Below, piece by piece: positions 25,196 through 32,883 of a DNA stretch of 64,000 nt. The notes under the pieces were generated by a model. That model was not told where the DNA came from, searched no databases, and saw only the letters and a list, made by a program, of their open reading frames with translations. Where the stretch lies: contig OZ220743.1 of NCBI GenBank assembly GCA_965116965.1, positions 3,162,001 through 3,226,000 on the forward strand, in the 5' to 3' direction. Both the position numbers and the translations under genes were made by a program. Position 1 is the first letter of the stretch, and every line of letters begins with the position of its first letter. The stretch is from Aldehydirespirator sp965116965. Its GTDB lineage: Bacteria; Actinomycetota; Acidimicrobiia; Acidimicrobiales; Aldehydirespiratoraceae.

Positions 25196-26395
25196 ATGGC
25201 CCTGAGGATCGCCCTTGCCGGTTGGTACGGGTCGGACAACCTGGGAGATGAGATGATCCTGAGGTGCATGGCCGCCGCCCTGCGTGCCCGGGGGGTGGAG
25301 CCGGTAGCGGTGTCGATCGATCCCGAGCGGACTGCCGCCGTCCATGGCGTCGAGGCGGTGGCTCATCGCTCGCCCTTGGACAGCGCCGCGCTGCGCCGGT
25401 CGCTGTGCAGCGCGCACGCCATGGTCCTCTCCGGAGGGGTGGTGCAGTCGGAGACGTCGCCGTGGAACATGTGGTTTCACATGTCACGCCTTCGCGCCTA
25501 CAGGCGGTCGGCGCCGGCGCCGCCCACTCACGGGCGAGCGCGGGCCGTGGTCGCGGCCGTCGGCCTGGGAGCGGGACACGTCCGGGGCGCCGGTGACCGG
25601 CGCATGGCGGTCTCCGAGATGCGTCGGGCCTGTCACGTCGTGACGAGGGACGCCGCCTCGGCGCGGCGCCTGCGCGACTGGGGCGTGCCCGACGTGGCGA
25701 TCGGCGCCGACCCGGTGCTCGCCGGAGACGCCGCGCTCGTTTCGAGCCGGGCGGTTGCAACCCGACCGCCGCACTCGAGCCCGGTGAAGGAGACGGGCTC
25801 GACGCGCTCTCGCCGCGACTCCACCGACACGATCTGCGTGATCCTGCGCCCACCGAATCGCCGAGGCATCCGCACGGCTGCGGCGAAGGCCCGCACGTCC
25901 TGGCAGCCATGGACGGATCAACTGGCGCGATCCCTGGACGCTCTGGCCGAGAGCAGCGGCATGACGTTGCGCCTGTTGCCCTTCCAGCCAAGCCAGGACA
26001 CCGGAATGCTCGTGGCGCTGCAACGTCAGATGAGAACGGACGCAGAGCTGGTCACGCTCGACATCGACAACGTGCTCGCTGAGGTCGCCCGAAGTCGCAT
26101 CGTGGTCACCATGCGCTATCACGGCGCCATCGCAGCTCTGCTCAACGATCAGGCGGCGGTGGTGCTGGACTACTCTCCGAAAATGACATCGCTCGCCGCC
26201 GAGGGCGGAGGCTGGGCCTCACTCGTCGATCTGGCTCCGCTCGACGCTGGGCGATTCGAGCGCCGGACGCTGATCGACGCGGCGAACGAGGCGCAGGACC
26301 GGTCGCACCGGACAGCCGAGGCACGTGGCGTGCTGCGGGCGCGCCTGAAGGTCAACGACGCCGCTCTCGACGATCTGCTCGAGCTGATCCAGTGA
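25196..26395 (+). CDS. Polysaccharide pyruvyl transferase family protein (CsaB-like)
   Basis: 399 residues: GWYGSDNLGDEMILRCM at the N-terminus is the family NxGDE motif, followed by LSGGVVQSETSPWN, a GVPDVAIGADPVLAG middle and RIVVTMRYHGAIAALL, the conserved R-x-H (RYHG) active-site segment. The family adds pyruvate ketals to sugars of cell-wall polymers or exopolysaccharides, often for SLH-domain binding; an SLH-type protein is encoded nearby (32884-34863). The start is supported by GAAGGAGG ~10 bases upstream. An Arg/Ser-rich insert near residues 190-225 is variable. Confidence 0.85.
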   Translation: MALRIALAGWYGSDNLGDEMILRCMAAALRARGVEPVAVSIDPERTAAVHGVEAVAHRSPLDSAALRRSLCSAHAMVLSGGVVQSETSPWNMWFHMSRLRAYRRSAPAPPTHGRARAVVAAVGLGAGHVRGAGDRRMAVSEMRRACHVVTRDAASARRLRDWGVPDVAIGADPVLAGDAALVSSRAVATRPPHSSPVKETGSTRSRRDSTDTICVILRPPNRRGIRTAAAKARTSWQPWTDQLARSLDALAESSGMTLRLLPFQPSQDTGMLVALQRQMRTDAELVTLDIDNVLAEVARSRIVVTMRYHGAIAALLNDQAAVVLDYSPKMTSLAAEGGGWASLVDLAPLDAGRFERRTLIDAANEAQDRSHRTAEARGVLRARLKVNDAALDDLLELIQ

Positions 26396-26456
26396 CCTGC
26401 TGACGGAGCGTCGAGCCACGTTGAGCCAGCCGCGGCAACCTCGTGTTGCTAATCCG

Positions 26457-27431
26457 ATGACAGGTCGCCCGTGGCAGCGGCGCCTTCTGAGACGGCTGAG
26501 AATCGCATACCTCGCCCTGCTCGCCGCCGCCGTGCCCGTGGTCGTGTTGGCGCGCCGGGACGAAGTGGCCGACCTTCTCGGAGACCTCGCGGGCGCAAGG
26601 CATGCGCTCGTGGCGGCGTCGTTCGCGACGGGGTTCGTCCTGATAGCGCTGAGTGCGTACTTCTGGCTGGTGAGCCTGCGCATTCTCGGCCAGCGCCCGC
26701 GCTTCAGGGATCTGGCCGTCACCGCGGCTCGTTCCCTGCCGGCCAGGTACGTGCCGCTGATGGTCACGTTCGCGATCAGCCGCGTGGCTCTGATGCAGCG
26801 CCGCGGCGTTCCGGGGGGGCCACTCGCCCTGACCGCTGCGCTCGAGATGGCGGTGAGCCTCGCCGTGTCGGTGGCTTATGGCCTGGTGCTGCTCGGCTGG
26901 GCCGGCGAGCTGCCCGGGGGCCTCGCAATCCCGTTCGTCTCCGCGGTCGGGGTGATCGTCGCCGCTTCGCCGTCGGTGGCGGGACGTGCCGTCGCGGCGG
27001 TGGCGCGGCGACGCGGCCTGGACAGCCTGGCCCCGGTCAGCGGATTCACATGGCCGGGCTATCTGCACACGATCGCGGCGTCGGCCTGCTACTGGACTTG
27101 GGCAGCCGCCGTGTTCTGCCTGTACATACGCGCATTCGAGGCCGCCGACGGCTTCGGGACGGCGCGCCTCGCGGGTGCTTTCGTGCTCACTTGGGGAGGC
27201 CTGCGATTCCTTTCCGTGATCGCACCACAGGGAATCGGCGTGGTGGAGGTGACCGTTCCGTCACTGCTCGGCGCAGCCGATCCCCTGGCTCTCGGCATAT
27301 TGATATTCGGCTTCAGGCTTGTGTTGCTGCTGCGCGACCTGCTGGCCGCGGCCGTCTCGGAGCTCCTCGCGGCGAGGCACAAGACGGTCGAAGCGGATCC
27401 GGCGCGGCGTTCGGACGGTGCCGGGCCGTGA
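26457..27431 (+). CDS. Lysylphosphatidylglycerol synthase-like transmembrane protein
   Basis: About 324 residues with roughly eight hydrophobic helices and the end motif LTWGGLRFLSVIAPQGIGVVE, typical of the LPG synthase TM region/UPF0104 family (AglD-like, DUF2029 excluded). Such proteins occur in polysaccharide clusters as putative lipid-carrier flippases or transferase accessories. The ATG at 26457 is my choice; a TTG at 26421 gives 12 more residues. Its stop overlaps the next GTG by four bases. Confidence 0.72.
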   Translation: MTGRPWQRRLLRRLRIAYLALLAAAVPVVVLARRDEVADLLGDLAGARHALVAASFATGFVLIALSAYFWLVSLRILGQRPRFRDLAVTAARSLPARYVPLMVTFAISRVALMQRRGVPGGPLALTAALEMAVSLAVSVAYGLVLLGWAGELPGGLAIPFVSAVGVIVAASPSVAGRAVAAVARRRGLDSLAPVSGFTWPGYLHTIAASACYWTWAAAVFCLYIRAFEAADGFGTARLAGAFVLTWGGLRFLSVIAPQGIGVVEVTVPSLLGAADPLALGILIFGFRLVLLLRDLLAAAVSELLAARHKTVEADPARRSDGAGP

Positions 27432-28579
27432 TCCACGTCTTCATCGGCACCCTCGCCGAGTACATCAAGCTGGCGCCGCTGCTGTGGCGCATGGAGTCGG
27501 CGGGCCTCCCCTACCGCCTGATCGACTCCGGACAGCACGCCGACCGGTCGGATTCGTTCCGTGATGAGCTGGGGTTGCGGGCGCCCGATCACGGGATGGG
27601 AGGCACGCGCAGCGTCGACTCGGTGCCTGCGGCTCTGTGGTGGGCGGCGGGACTCGGCTGCAAGCTGGCGCGGCCCCGGCGGCTCGATCGAACCGTCTTT
27701 GGCGGGCGCCCGGGGATCTGCGTGGTTCATGGCGACACGCCGACGGCGCTGATCGGCGCGCTCATGGCAAGACGCGCCGGGCTGGCACTGGCCCATGTCG
27801 AGGCGGGCCTTCGCACCCACCGGTGGCTGCATCCCTTCCCGGAGGAGATCGTCCGGGTTGCCGTCGACCGGCTCGCCGACCTGCTCTTCGCGCCCGACGA
27901 AGCAGCCGCCGAGGAACTGCGCAAGCGCCGCGTGCGTGGGCGGATCATCACCGGATCGTCCAACACGGTCAGCGATGCGCTCCGCGCCGCCCTGGAGCCG
28001 CCCGCCGCAGGTACGCAGACCACGCTCGACATGCCGGGAGGCGCCGGCTCGCACCGCGCGCCGAACCGGCCGCGCCCCGTGGTGGTGACCATGCACCGGG
28101 TGGAGAACCTGCACCGGCGACGTCGGCGACAGGGGCTGGTGGATGTAACCGCGCGGCTGGCGCAGACGACCCCGGTGCGCTGGTACGTGCACGAGCCCAC
28201 CCGGCGGGCGCTCTCCTCCGCAGACCGGGCCAGCCTCGAGGCCTCCGGCGTGGAGCTTGTGCCGATGGTCCCTCACGCCGAGTTCGTGAGGGCGCTCGCG
28301 CTGGCGCCGTTCGCGATCACCGACGGAGGCTCCATCCAGGAGGAGTGCGCGCTCTTGGGGGTGCCCGTGCTGCTGTGGCGAGACCGGACCGACCGGGCCG
28401 ACGGCCTCGGTGAGAACGCCTTGCTGAGCCGCTACGACCCCGGACTGGTGGAAGCGTTCCTGGCCGATCCCGAACGCTGGCGGCGCGCTCGGAGGCTGCC
28501 GCAGTCAAGCCCGTCTCAGGAGATCTTCGAGGTCCTCGTCGATTGGATCAACGGGCGAACCCGTACGGAGATCCCATAG
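27428..28579 (+). CDS. wecB: UDP-N-acetylglucosamine 2-epimerase (WecB-like)
   Basis: 383 residues in the GT-B epimerase fold: N-terminal IGTLAEYIKLAPLLWRM, HGDTPTALIGALMARR, AHVEAGLRTHRWLHPFPEE (signature Glu and Arg/His), TMHRVENLH and ITDGGSIQEECALLG, all WecB landmarks. It makes UDP-ManNAc from UDP-GlcNAc for surface polymers. The GTG start overlaps the previous stop (GTGA). The last 64 bases overlap the convergent glycosyltransferase at 28516. Some sequence is divergent, so another UDP-sugar is possible. Confidence 0.86.
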   Translation: MIHVFIGTLAEYIKLAPLLWRMESAGLPYRLIDSGQHADRSDSFRDELGLRAPDHGMGGTRSVDSVPAALWWAAGLGCKLARPRRLDRTVFGGRPGICVVHGDTPTALIGALMARRAGLALAHVEAGLRTHRWLHPFPEEIVRVAVDRLADLLFAPDEAAAEELRKRRVRGRIITGSSNTVSDALRAALEPPAAGTQTTLDMPGGAGSHRAPNRPRPVVVTMHRVENLHRRRRRQGLVDVTARLAQTTPVRWYVHEPTRRALSSADRASLEASGVELVPMVPHAEFVRALALAPFAITDGGSIQEECALLGVPVLLWRDRTDRADGLGENALLSRYDPGLVEAFLADPERWRRARRLPQSSPSQEIFEVLVDWINGRTRTEIP

Positions 28580-29271
28580 CGCAGGATGCACACGAAGGCA
28601 GCGACGCCGTCCTTCCATGTGATCTTCTTGCCTTCAGCATAGTTCCTGCTCGTGTAGGAGATGCCGGTCTCCCAGATGCGCCAGCCTCCCGCGGCCACCT
28701 TCGCGGTGATCTCCGTGTCGATCCCGAAGCGGTTCTCGCGCAGGTCGAGGGATCGCACGACCTCGACGCGGAACGCCTTGTAGCAGGTCGCCACATCGGC
28801 CAGGCGCACGCCGGTGAGCATGTTCGACAGCAGGGTCAGCATCCGGTTGCAGATCATGTGCCAGAAGTACGGGGCCCGACGCGACGAGCCTTCCTGCGTG
28901 CGGACTCCGTACACCACGTCGGCGTCTCCGCTCACCAGCGGCGCCAGCAGCCCGTCCCAGTCACCGGGGTCGTACTCGAGGTCGGCGTCCTGGATCACCA
29001 CGAACTCGCGGCTCGCCTCGACGAAGCCCCGCCGCACCGCGGCGCCCTTTCCGCGGTTCTCTGGCTGCTGCAGGACCCTCACGCGCGGATCGTCGTACTG
29101 GGACAACCGGAGGCGCGTTCCGTCCGTCGAACCGTCGTCCACCGCTATCAGCTCGCCGGTGTAGCGACTGGCAAGCACCCTGGAGACGATCTCGTCGACG
29201 GTGGCGGCCTCGTTGTAGCAGGGCATGACCACCGATAGGCAGCCGTCGGGGGCGCTCACGGGCCACAGCAT
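28516..29271 (-). CDS. Family 2 glycosyltransferase (polyprenyl-phosphate sugar synthase type)
   Basis: 251 residues: SVVMPCYNEAATVDEIVSRV, AVDDGSTDGT, NRGKGAAVRRGF, IQDADLEYDP (metal-binding DAD) and ICNRMLTLLSNMLTG amphipathic stretch, then YTSRNYAEGKKITWKDG. This is the DPM1-like GT2 group that charges undecaprenyl or decaprenyl phosphate with a sugar, which could feed GT-C enzymes such as the neighbour at 29332. It reads away from that gene and its 3' end overlaps wecB. Confidence 0.88.
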   Translation of the reverse strand: MLWPVSAPDGCLSVVMPCYNEAATVDEIVSRVLASRYTGELIAVDDGSTDGTRLRLSQYDDPRVRVLQQPENRGKGAAVRRGFVEASREFVVIQDADLEYDPGDWDGLLAPLVSGDADVVYGVRTQEGSSRRAPYFWHMICNRMLTLLSNMLTGVRLADVATCYKAFRVEVVRSLDLRENRFGIDTEITAKVAAGGWRIWETGISYTSRNYAEGKKITWKDGVAAFVCILRYGISVRVRPLIQSTRTSKIS

Positions 29272-29308
29272 AGAGTTTCCCGGTGAAAGCCAAAGCTAGG
29301 GTGGCCCG

Positions 29309-29335
29309 ATGAACGCCGGGGAGTGTCCGCGTTGA
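29309..29335 (+). CDS. Putative 8-residue leaderless upstream ORF
   Basis: ATG at 29309 follows TAGGGT by six bases, the leaderless spacing seen elsewhere here. The ORF reads MNAGECPR, then TGA overlapping the TTG start of the GT-C gene (TTGA). It contains GGGGAG, which would serve as ribosome site for that TTG. It may couple or regulate translation of the next gene. This is inferred from spacing only. Confidence 0.35.
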   Translation: MNAGECPR

Positions 29336-30933
29336 GAGCGGCCCTCGGCTCGGTGGCAGCACGCCTCTCGTCGGGATGGACTGTTGTGGCACTGATCGCG
29401 GCTGCCCTCCTCGCTGTCTGGCTGCCCGATCTCGGCCTGCCTCTCGGCAACAGCGACGACGGCCGCATACTGGGCCTGTTCGGCCTTCAGGCACGCAACT
29501 TCTGGGAGTTGGGCGTCGTGGATTCGCGCTTCGGCGCGGCGGTCGAGCCGTACGTCAGGCCGGTGTACGACGTAGCTCCGCGAGCCGTCCCGCCTCCGGT
29601 TGCCGTCACATACGCCCATCATCCGCCTCTCCAGGTGTTCATGGCGGTGGTGTCGACGGGCGTTCTCGGAGACAGCGCCGCGGCGCTGCGGGTGCCCAGC
29701 TTCCTGGTGGGCGCGGCGACGGCGGTGTTCATGGCGTCGCTGCTTCGCGGCCGGGGCCTGGCCTGGGGGCCGACTCTCCTGGCGGTGGCGGCCATGGCGA
29801 GCACCGGCTTCTACTACGTGTACGCGCGGGTCAGCGTCAGCTTCTCGCTGCAGGTGGCCACCATCGCGGCGGTGTCGTGGGCGATGCACCGCGCCGAACC
29901 GCGCCGCCGGGACACGCTCGCCGCGGCCGGATTCGCCGCGCTGGCCGCGATGCAGTCCTGGATCGGGATAGCGGCCATGGTGCTCGTGATGCTGTGGCTG
30001 CTCGCCGGGCGCCGCGACGGCAGCGAGCCGCCGTCAAGTGGCACGGAGCCGAGCGCCGGCGCGGTGGTCGCAGCACGGCCGCGGAGGTTGGCGGCGTCGT
30101 GGCTGCCGGGCGGCCGGCCGCGGCTGCTCGCCGCGGTCGCCGCGGGCACGGCGCTCGGCGCGGGCGCCACTGCGCTGTGGATGCTCAGCGCCGCCGGATT
30201 CGAGGATCTCGCCAACCAGGTGGCCATACGCACCAGCAACGAGGTGGGAGGCGCCGGCGGGCCGACCTTCACCTTCGGCGAGTTCCTGGCCCGGCAGTGG
30301 CGGTTCGCCACCGAGGAGATGCTGGTGCCGGTGTGGCTGCGGGTTCTTCTGGCGCCCTGCCTCCTGGCCGGGCTGATCGACCGGCGTACGAGGGCGCCCA
30401 CCGCCATAACGCTGGCGGTCGCGGCTGCGCTCACGTTCGGGGTTCAGCAGGGCGCCTGGGTGCACAGGCTGTGGAACTTCCCGTGGCTGGCCCCGGTGAC
30501 CATCGGCTTCGCGGCTCTCGCCGACTGGGTCCGCCGTCCCATCCCCCGCCGTTGGCGCCCCCTGCCGGCTGCGCTCGCGGCCGTGGTGATCGCGGGCACG
30601 CTGGTCGCGGTGGCCGGCGGCTCGACACGGCAGCGCTACATAACCGATCCCGCCGACGCGGGAGCCGTGCTGGAGCAAGTGGGGAGATTGTCGGGCTCGG
30701 AGCTGGCATGGGCTGTGCCCCCGGTGACGAGCCCCACATGGGTCTCCTACTACCTGCGCACGCGGGTGATAGGCCTCAACGAGGACAATCTCGACGACCT
30801 GGACGAATCCGATGTGGTGGTTCTCAGAGCCGATCGGGTGCCCGACTTCTTCCCGGAGGGAGCGCTGAGCGATCCGCTTGCCGCTCACAACGATTTCCTG
30901 GTCATCTCCGCCTCGAGGCTGCTACGGGAATAA
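29332..30933 (+). CDS. GT-C-type membrane glycosyltransferase (family 39-like)
   Basis: 533 residues with about 10-12 hydrophobic helices. The first periplasmic loop has GNSDDGRILGLFGLQARNFW and later YAHHPPLQVFMAVVSTG; the Asp pair after TM1 and the HPP loop are typical of polyprenyl-phosphate-sugar-dependent GT-C enzymes such as the PMT/ArnT type. It should transfer a lipid-linked sugar on the outer membrane face, perhaps supplied by the divergent GT2. I prefer the TTG at 29332 with GGGGAG nine bases upstream; a GTG at 29323 is also in frame. Confidence 0.72.
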   Translation: MRAALGSVAARLSSGWTVVALIAAALLAVWLPDLGLPLGNSDDGRILGLFGLQARNFWELGVVDSRFGAAVEPYVRPVYDVAPRAVPPPVAVTYAHHPPLQVFMAVVSTGVLGDSAAALRVPSFLVGAATAVFMASLLRGRGLAWGPTLLAVAAMASTGFYYVYARVSVSFSLQVATIAAVSWAMHRAEPRRRDTLAAAGFAALAAMQSWIGIAAMVLVMLWLLAGRRDGSEPPSSGTEPSAGAVVAARPRRLAASWLPGGRPRLLAAVAAGTALGAGATALWMLSAAGFEDLANQVAIRTSNEVGGAGGPTFTFGEFLARQWRFATEEMLVPVWLRVLLAPCLLAGLIDRRTRAPTAITLAVAAALTFGVQQGAWVHRLWNFPWLAPVTIGFAALADWVRRPIPRRWRPLPAALAAVVIAGTLVAVAGGSTRQRYITDPADAGAVLEQVGRLSGSELAWAVPPVTSPTWVSYYLRTRVIGLNEDNLDDLDESDVVVLRADRVPDFFPEGALSDPLAAHNDFLVISASRLLRE

Positions 30934-30952
30934 GGACGCCGGGAGGCATTCC

Positions 30953-30986
30953 GTGTGATCCGGGCCGCGATCGGCTATCCAATGCG
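30953..30986 (+). promoter_or_regulatory. Shared GATCCGGGCCGCGATC motif upstream of the biotin carboxylase gene
   Basis: GTGTGATCCGGGCCGCGATC and GGCTATCCAATGC lie directly before the ATG at 30990 and match the element upstream of birA at 24895 with few differences. It is a candidate operator for biotin-related genes. Confidence 0.4.
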
Positions 30987-30989
30987 GTG

Positions 30990-32747
30990 ATGTTCTCGAA
31001 GGTGCTGGTGGCCAACCGGGGCGAGATCGCGGTCCGCGTGATCCGAGCCTGCCGCGAGATGGGCGTCACCGCGGCCGCCGTCTACTCCGACGAGGACCGG
31101 GGTGCGATGCATGTGAGGCTGGCGGACGAGGCCTACTCGCTGGGCGGTACGGCCGCCGCGGAGAGCTATCTCCGCACCGACGCCATCGTGGCCGCAATCG
31201 AGCGGAGCGGCGCCGACGCGATCCATCCCGGCTACGGGTTCTTCAGCGAGAACGCCGACTTCGCGCGCGCCGTCGCCGCCCAGGGCGTCGCCTTCATCGG
31301 ACCGCCGCCGGAAGCGATCGCGGTGATGGGGGACAAGATCTCAGCCCGGGACGCGGCCGTCCGGGCCGGCGTGGACCCGGTCCCGGGCGCCACGGAGCCG
31401 ATCATCGGCCCCGCCCAGGTCGAAGCCTTCGGCGCGGCCCACGGCTGGCCCGTCGCCGTCAAGGCCGCCTACGGGGGCGGGGGCCGGGGCATGAAGGTGG
31501 TCAGGGAGGCCGGAGAGGCCGCCGCCGCGGTCGAGTCCGCACAACGCGAGGCGCTCGCCTATTTCGGGCGCGACGAGCTGTACATGGAGCGCTACTTCGA
31601 AGCCGCCCGCCACGTCGAGGTTCAGGTGCTCGCCGACGCCCACGGCAACTGCGTCCACCTCGGGAGCCGCGACTGCTCGGCCCAGCGCCGGCATCAGAAG
31701 CTCATCGAGGAGGCGCCCGCGCCCAGCATCGATCCGGCTGTCCTGGAGGCGATGGGCGAGGCGGCGGTGGCGGTGGCCCGCGGCTGCGGCTACGTCAACG
31801 CGGGCACCGTCGAGTTCCTCTACGCCGACGGCGCGTTCTACTACCTGGAGATGAACACGAGGCTCCAGGTAGAGCATCCGGTCACCGAGATGGTGACCGG
31901 CATAGACTTGGTGGAGCAGCAGCTGCGGGTGGCGGCCGGTGAGCCGCTGGCCTTGACGCAAGCCGGCATCGCCCTCGACGGCTGCGCCATCGAGGTGCGG
32001 GTCAACGCCGAGGATACGGCCGGCGGCGCCTTCCTCCCCTGCCCCGGCCTCGTGACCGAGCTGAGGCCCGCTCAGGGATACGCCACCCGCTGGGACGGCG
32101 GCTACGAGGCCGGCGACAGGATCAGCCCCTACTACGACAACCTCATCGGCAAGCTCGTCGTGTGGGGCCGCGACCGGAACGTCGCCATCAGCCGCGCGCT
32201 GCGGGCCCTGTCCGAGACGCGGATCGCGGGCGTGGCCACCACCATCGGAGCGGCGCAAGCCATCCTCGCTCACCCCGATTTCGCGGCGGTGACCCACTCG
32301 ACGCGCTGGGTGGAGGAACGGCTCGACTTCGCGTCGCTGCCCGAGTCGCTGCCCGCCGGGTCCGGCGCCGATCCGGGTGCCTCCCGAGAAGGGGTGCGCC
32401 ACGAGATAGAGGCAGAGGTGGACGGCAAGCGTTTCAGCGTCGCGCTATGGACGCCGCCGGCCGACGGCGGCGACTCCGAGCAGCCCGGCGCGGCCCGCAG
32501 ACGGGCTCGGGGACCGTCGAGTCTCGGCGGCGGCGCCGCGGAGGTCTCCGTCCCGATGCAGGGCACGATCATCAAGCTGCTGGTGGATGTGGGCGACGAA
32601 GTGGAGGCGGGCCAGCCGGTGGCCGTGCTCGAGGCCATGAAGATGGAGAACAACATCGCCGCGGGCCGCTCCGGAACGGTCTCCGAGATCCGGGTGAAGG
32701 TGGGCGACTCGGTAGGCGCCGGCGACACCATCGCGGTCGTCCGCTGA
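30990..32747 (+). CDS. Acetyl/propionyl-CoA carboxylase alpha subunit (biotin carboxylase plus BCCP)
   Basis: 585 residues. Biotin carboxylase: FSKVLVANRGEIAVRVIRAC, HPGYGFFSENADFA, KAAYGGGGRGMKVV (ATP-grasp glycine loop), HVEVQVLAD, RDCSAQRRHQKLIEEAP and EMNTRLQVEHPVTEM. The last ~80 residues are a biotinyl domain with VLEAMKMENNI, whose Lys is the biotinylation site. This is the actinobacterial AccA-type fused subunit that carboxylates biotin for acyl-CoA carboxylases; the carboxyltransferase beta subunit is not nearby. It sits inside the polysaccharide region without obvious link to it. Confidence 0.94.
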   Translation: MFSKVLVANRGEIAVRVIRACREMGVTAAAVYSDEDRGAMHVRLADEAYSLGGTAAAESYLRTDAIVAAIERSGADAIHPGYGFFSENADFARAVAAQGVAFIGPPPEAIAVMGDKISARDAAVRAGVDPVPGATEPIIGPAQVEAFGAAHGWPVAVKAAYGGGGRGMKVVREAGEAAAAVESAQREALAYFGRDELYMERYFEAARHVEVQVLADAHGNCVHLGSRDCSAQRRHQKLIEEAPAPSIDPAVLEAMGEAAVAVARGCGYVNAGTVEFLYADGAFYYLEMNTRLQVEHPVTEMVTGIDLVEQQLRVAAGEPLALTQAGIALDGCAIEVRVNAEDTAGGAFLPCPGLVTELRPAQGYATRWDGGYEAGDRISPYYDNLIGKLVVWGRDRNVAISRALRALSETRIAGVATTIGAAQAILAHPDFAAVTHSTRWVEERLDFASLPESLPAGSGADPGASREGVRHEIEAEVDGKRFSVALWTPPADGGDSEQPGAARRRARGPSSLGGGAAEVSVPMQGTIIKLLVDVGDEVEAGQPVAVLEAMKMENNIAAGRSGTVSEIRVKVGDSVGAGDTIAVVR

Positions 32748-32883
32748 ATACACGCCCCGCTCGGCACCCTCGCCGGTGGGGCGTTGGAGCGGGAAGCGCC
32801 GCCGACGCCGCGACCGTCCACTTCACGGGATCGGGCAGGCGCTAGCCTCTCGCCCGCGGGCGTCGGCAGAAGACGGTGGTTTC

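Noticed and set aside
25017..25205. Short ORF reading GPERPVSAANKIG and ARERSEQD
   Set aside because: It is only the translation of two SEANK repeats.
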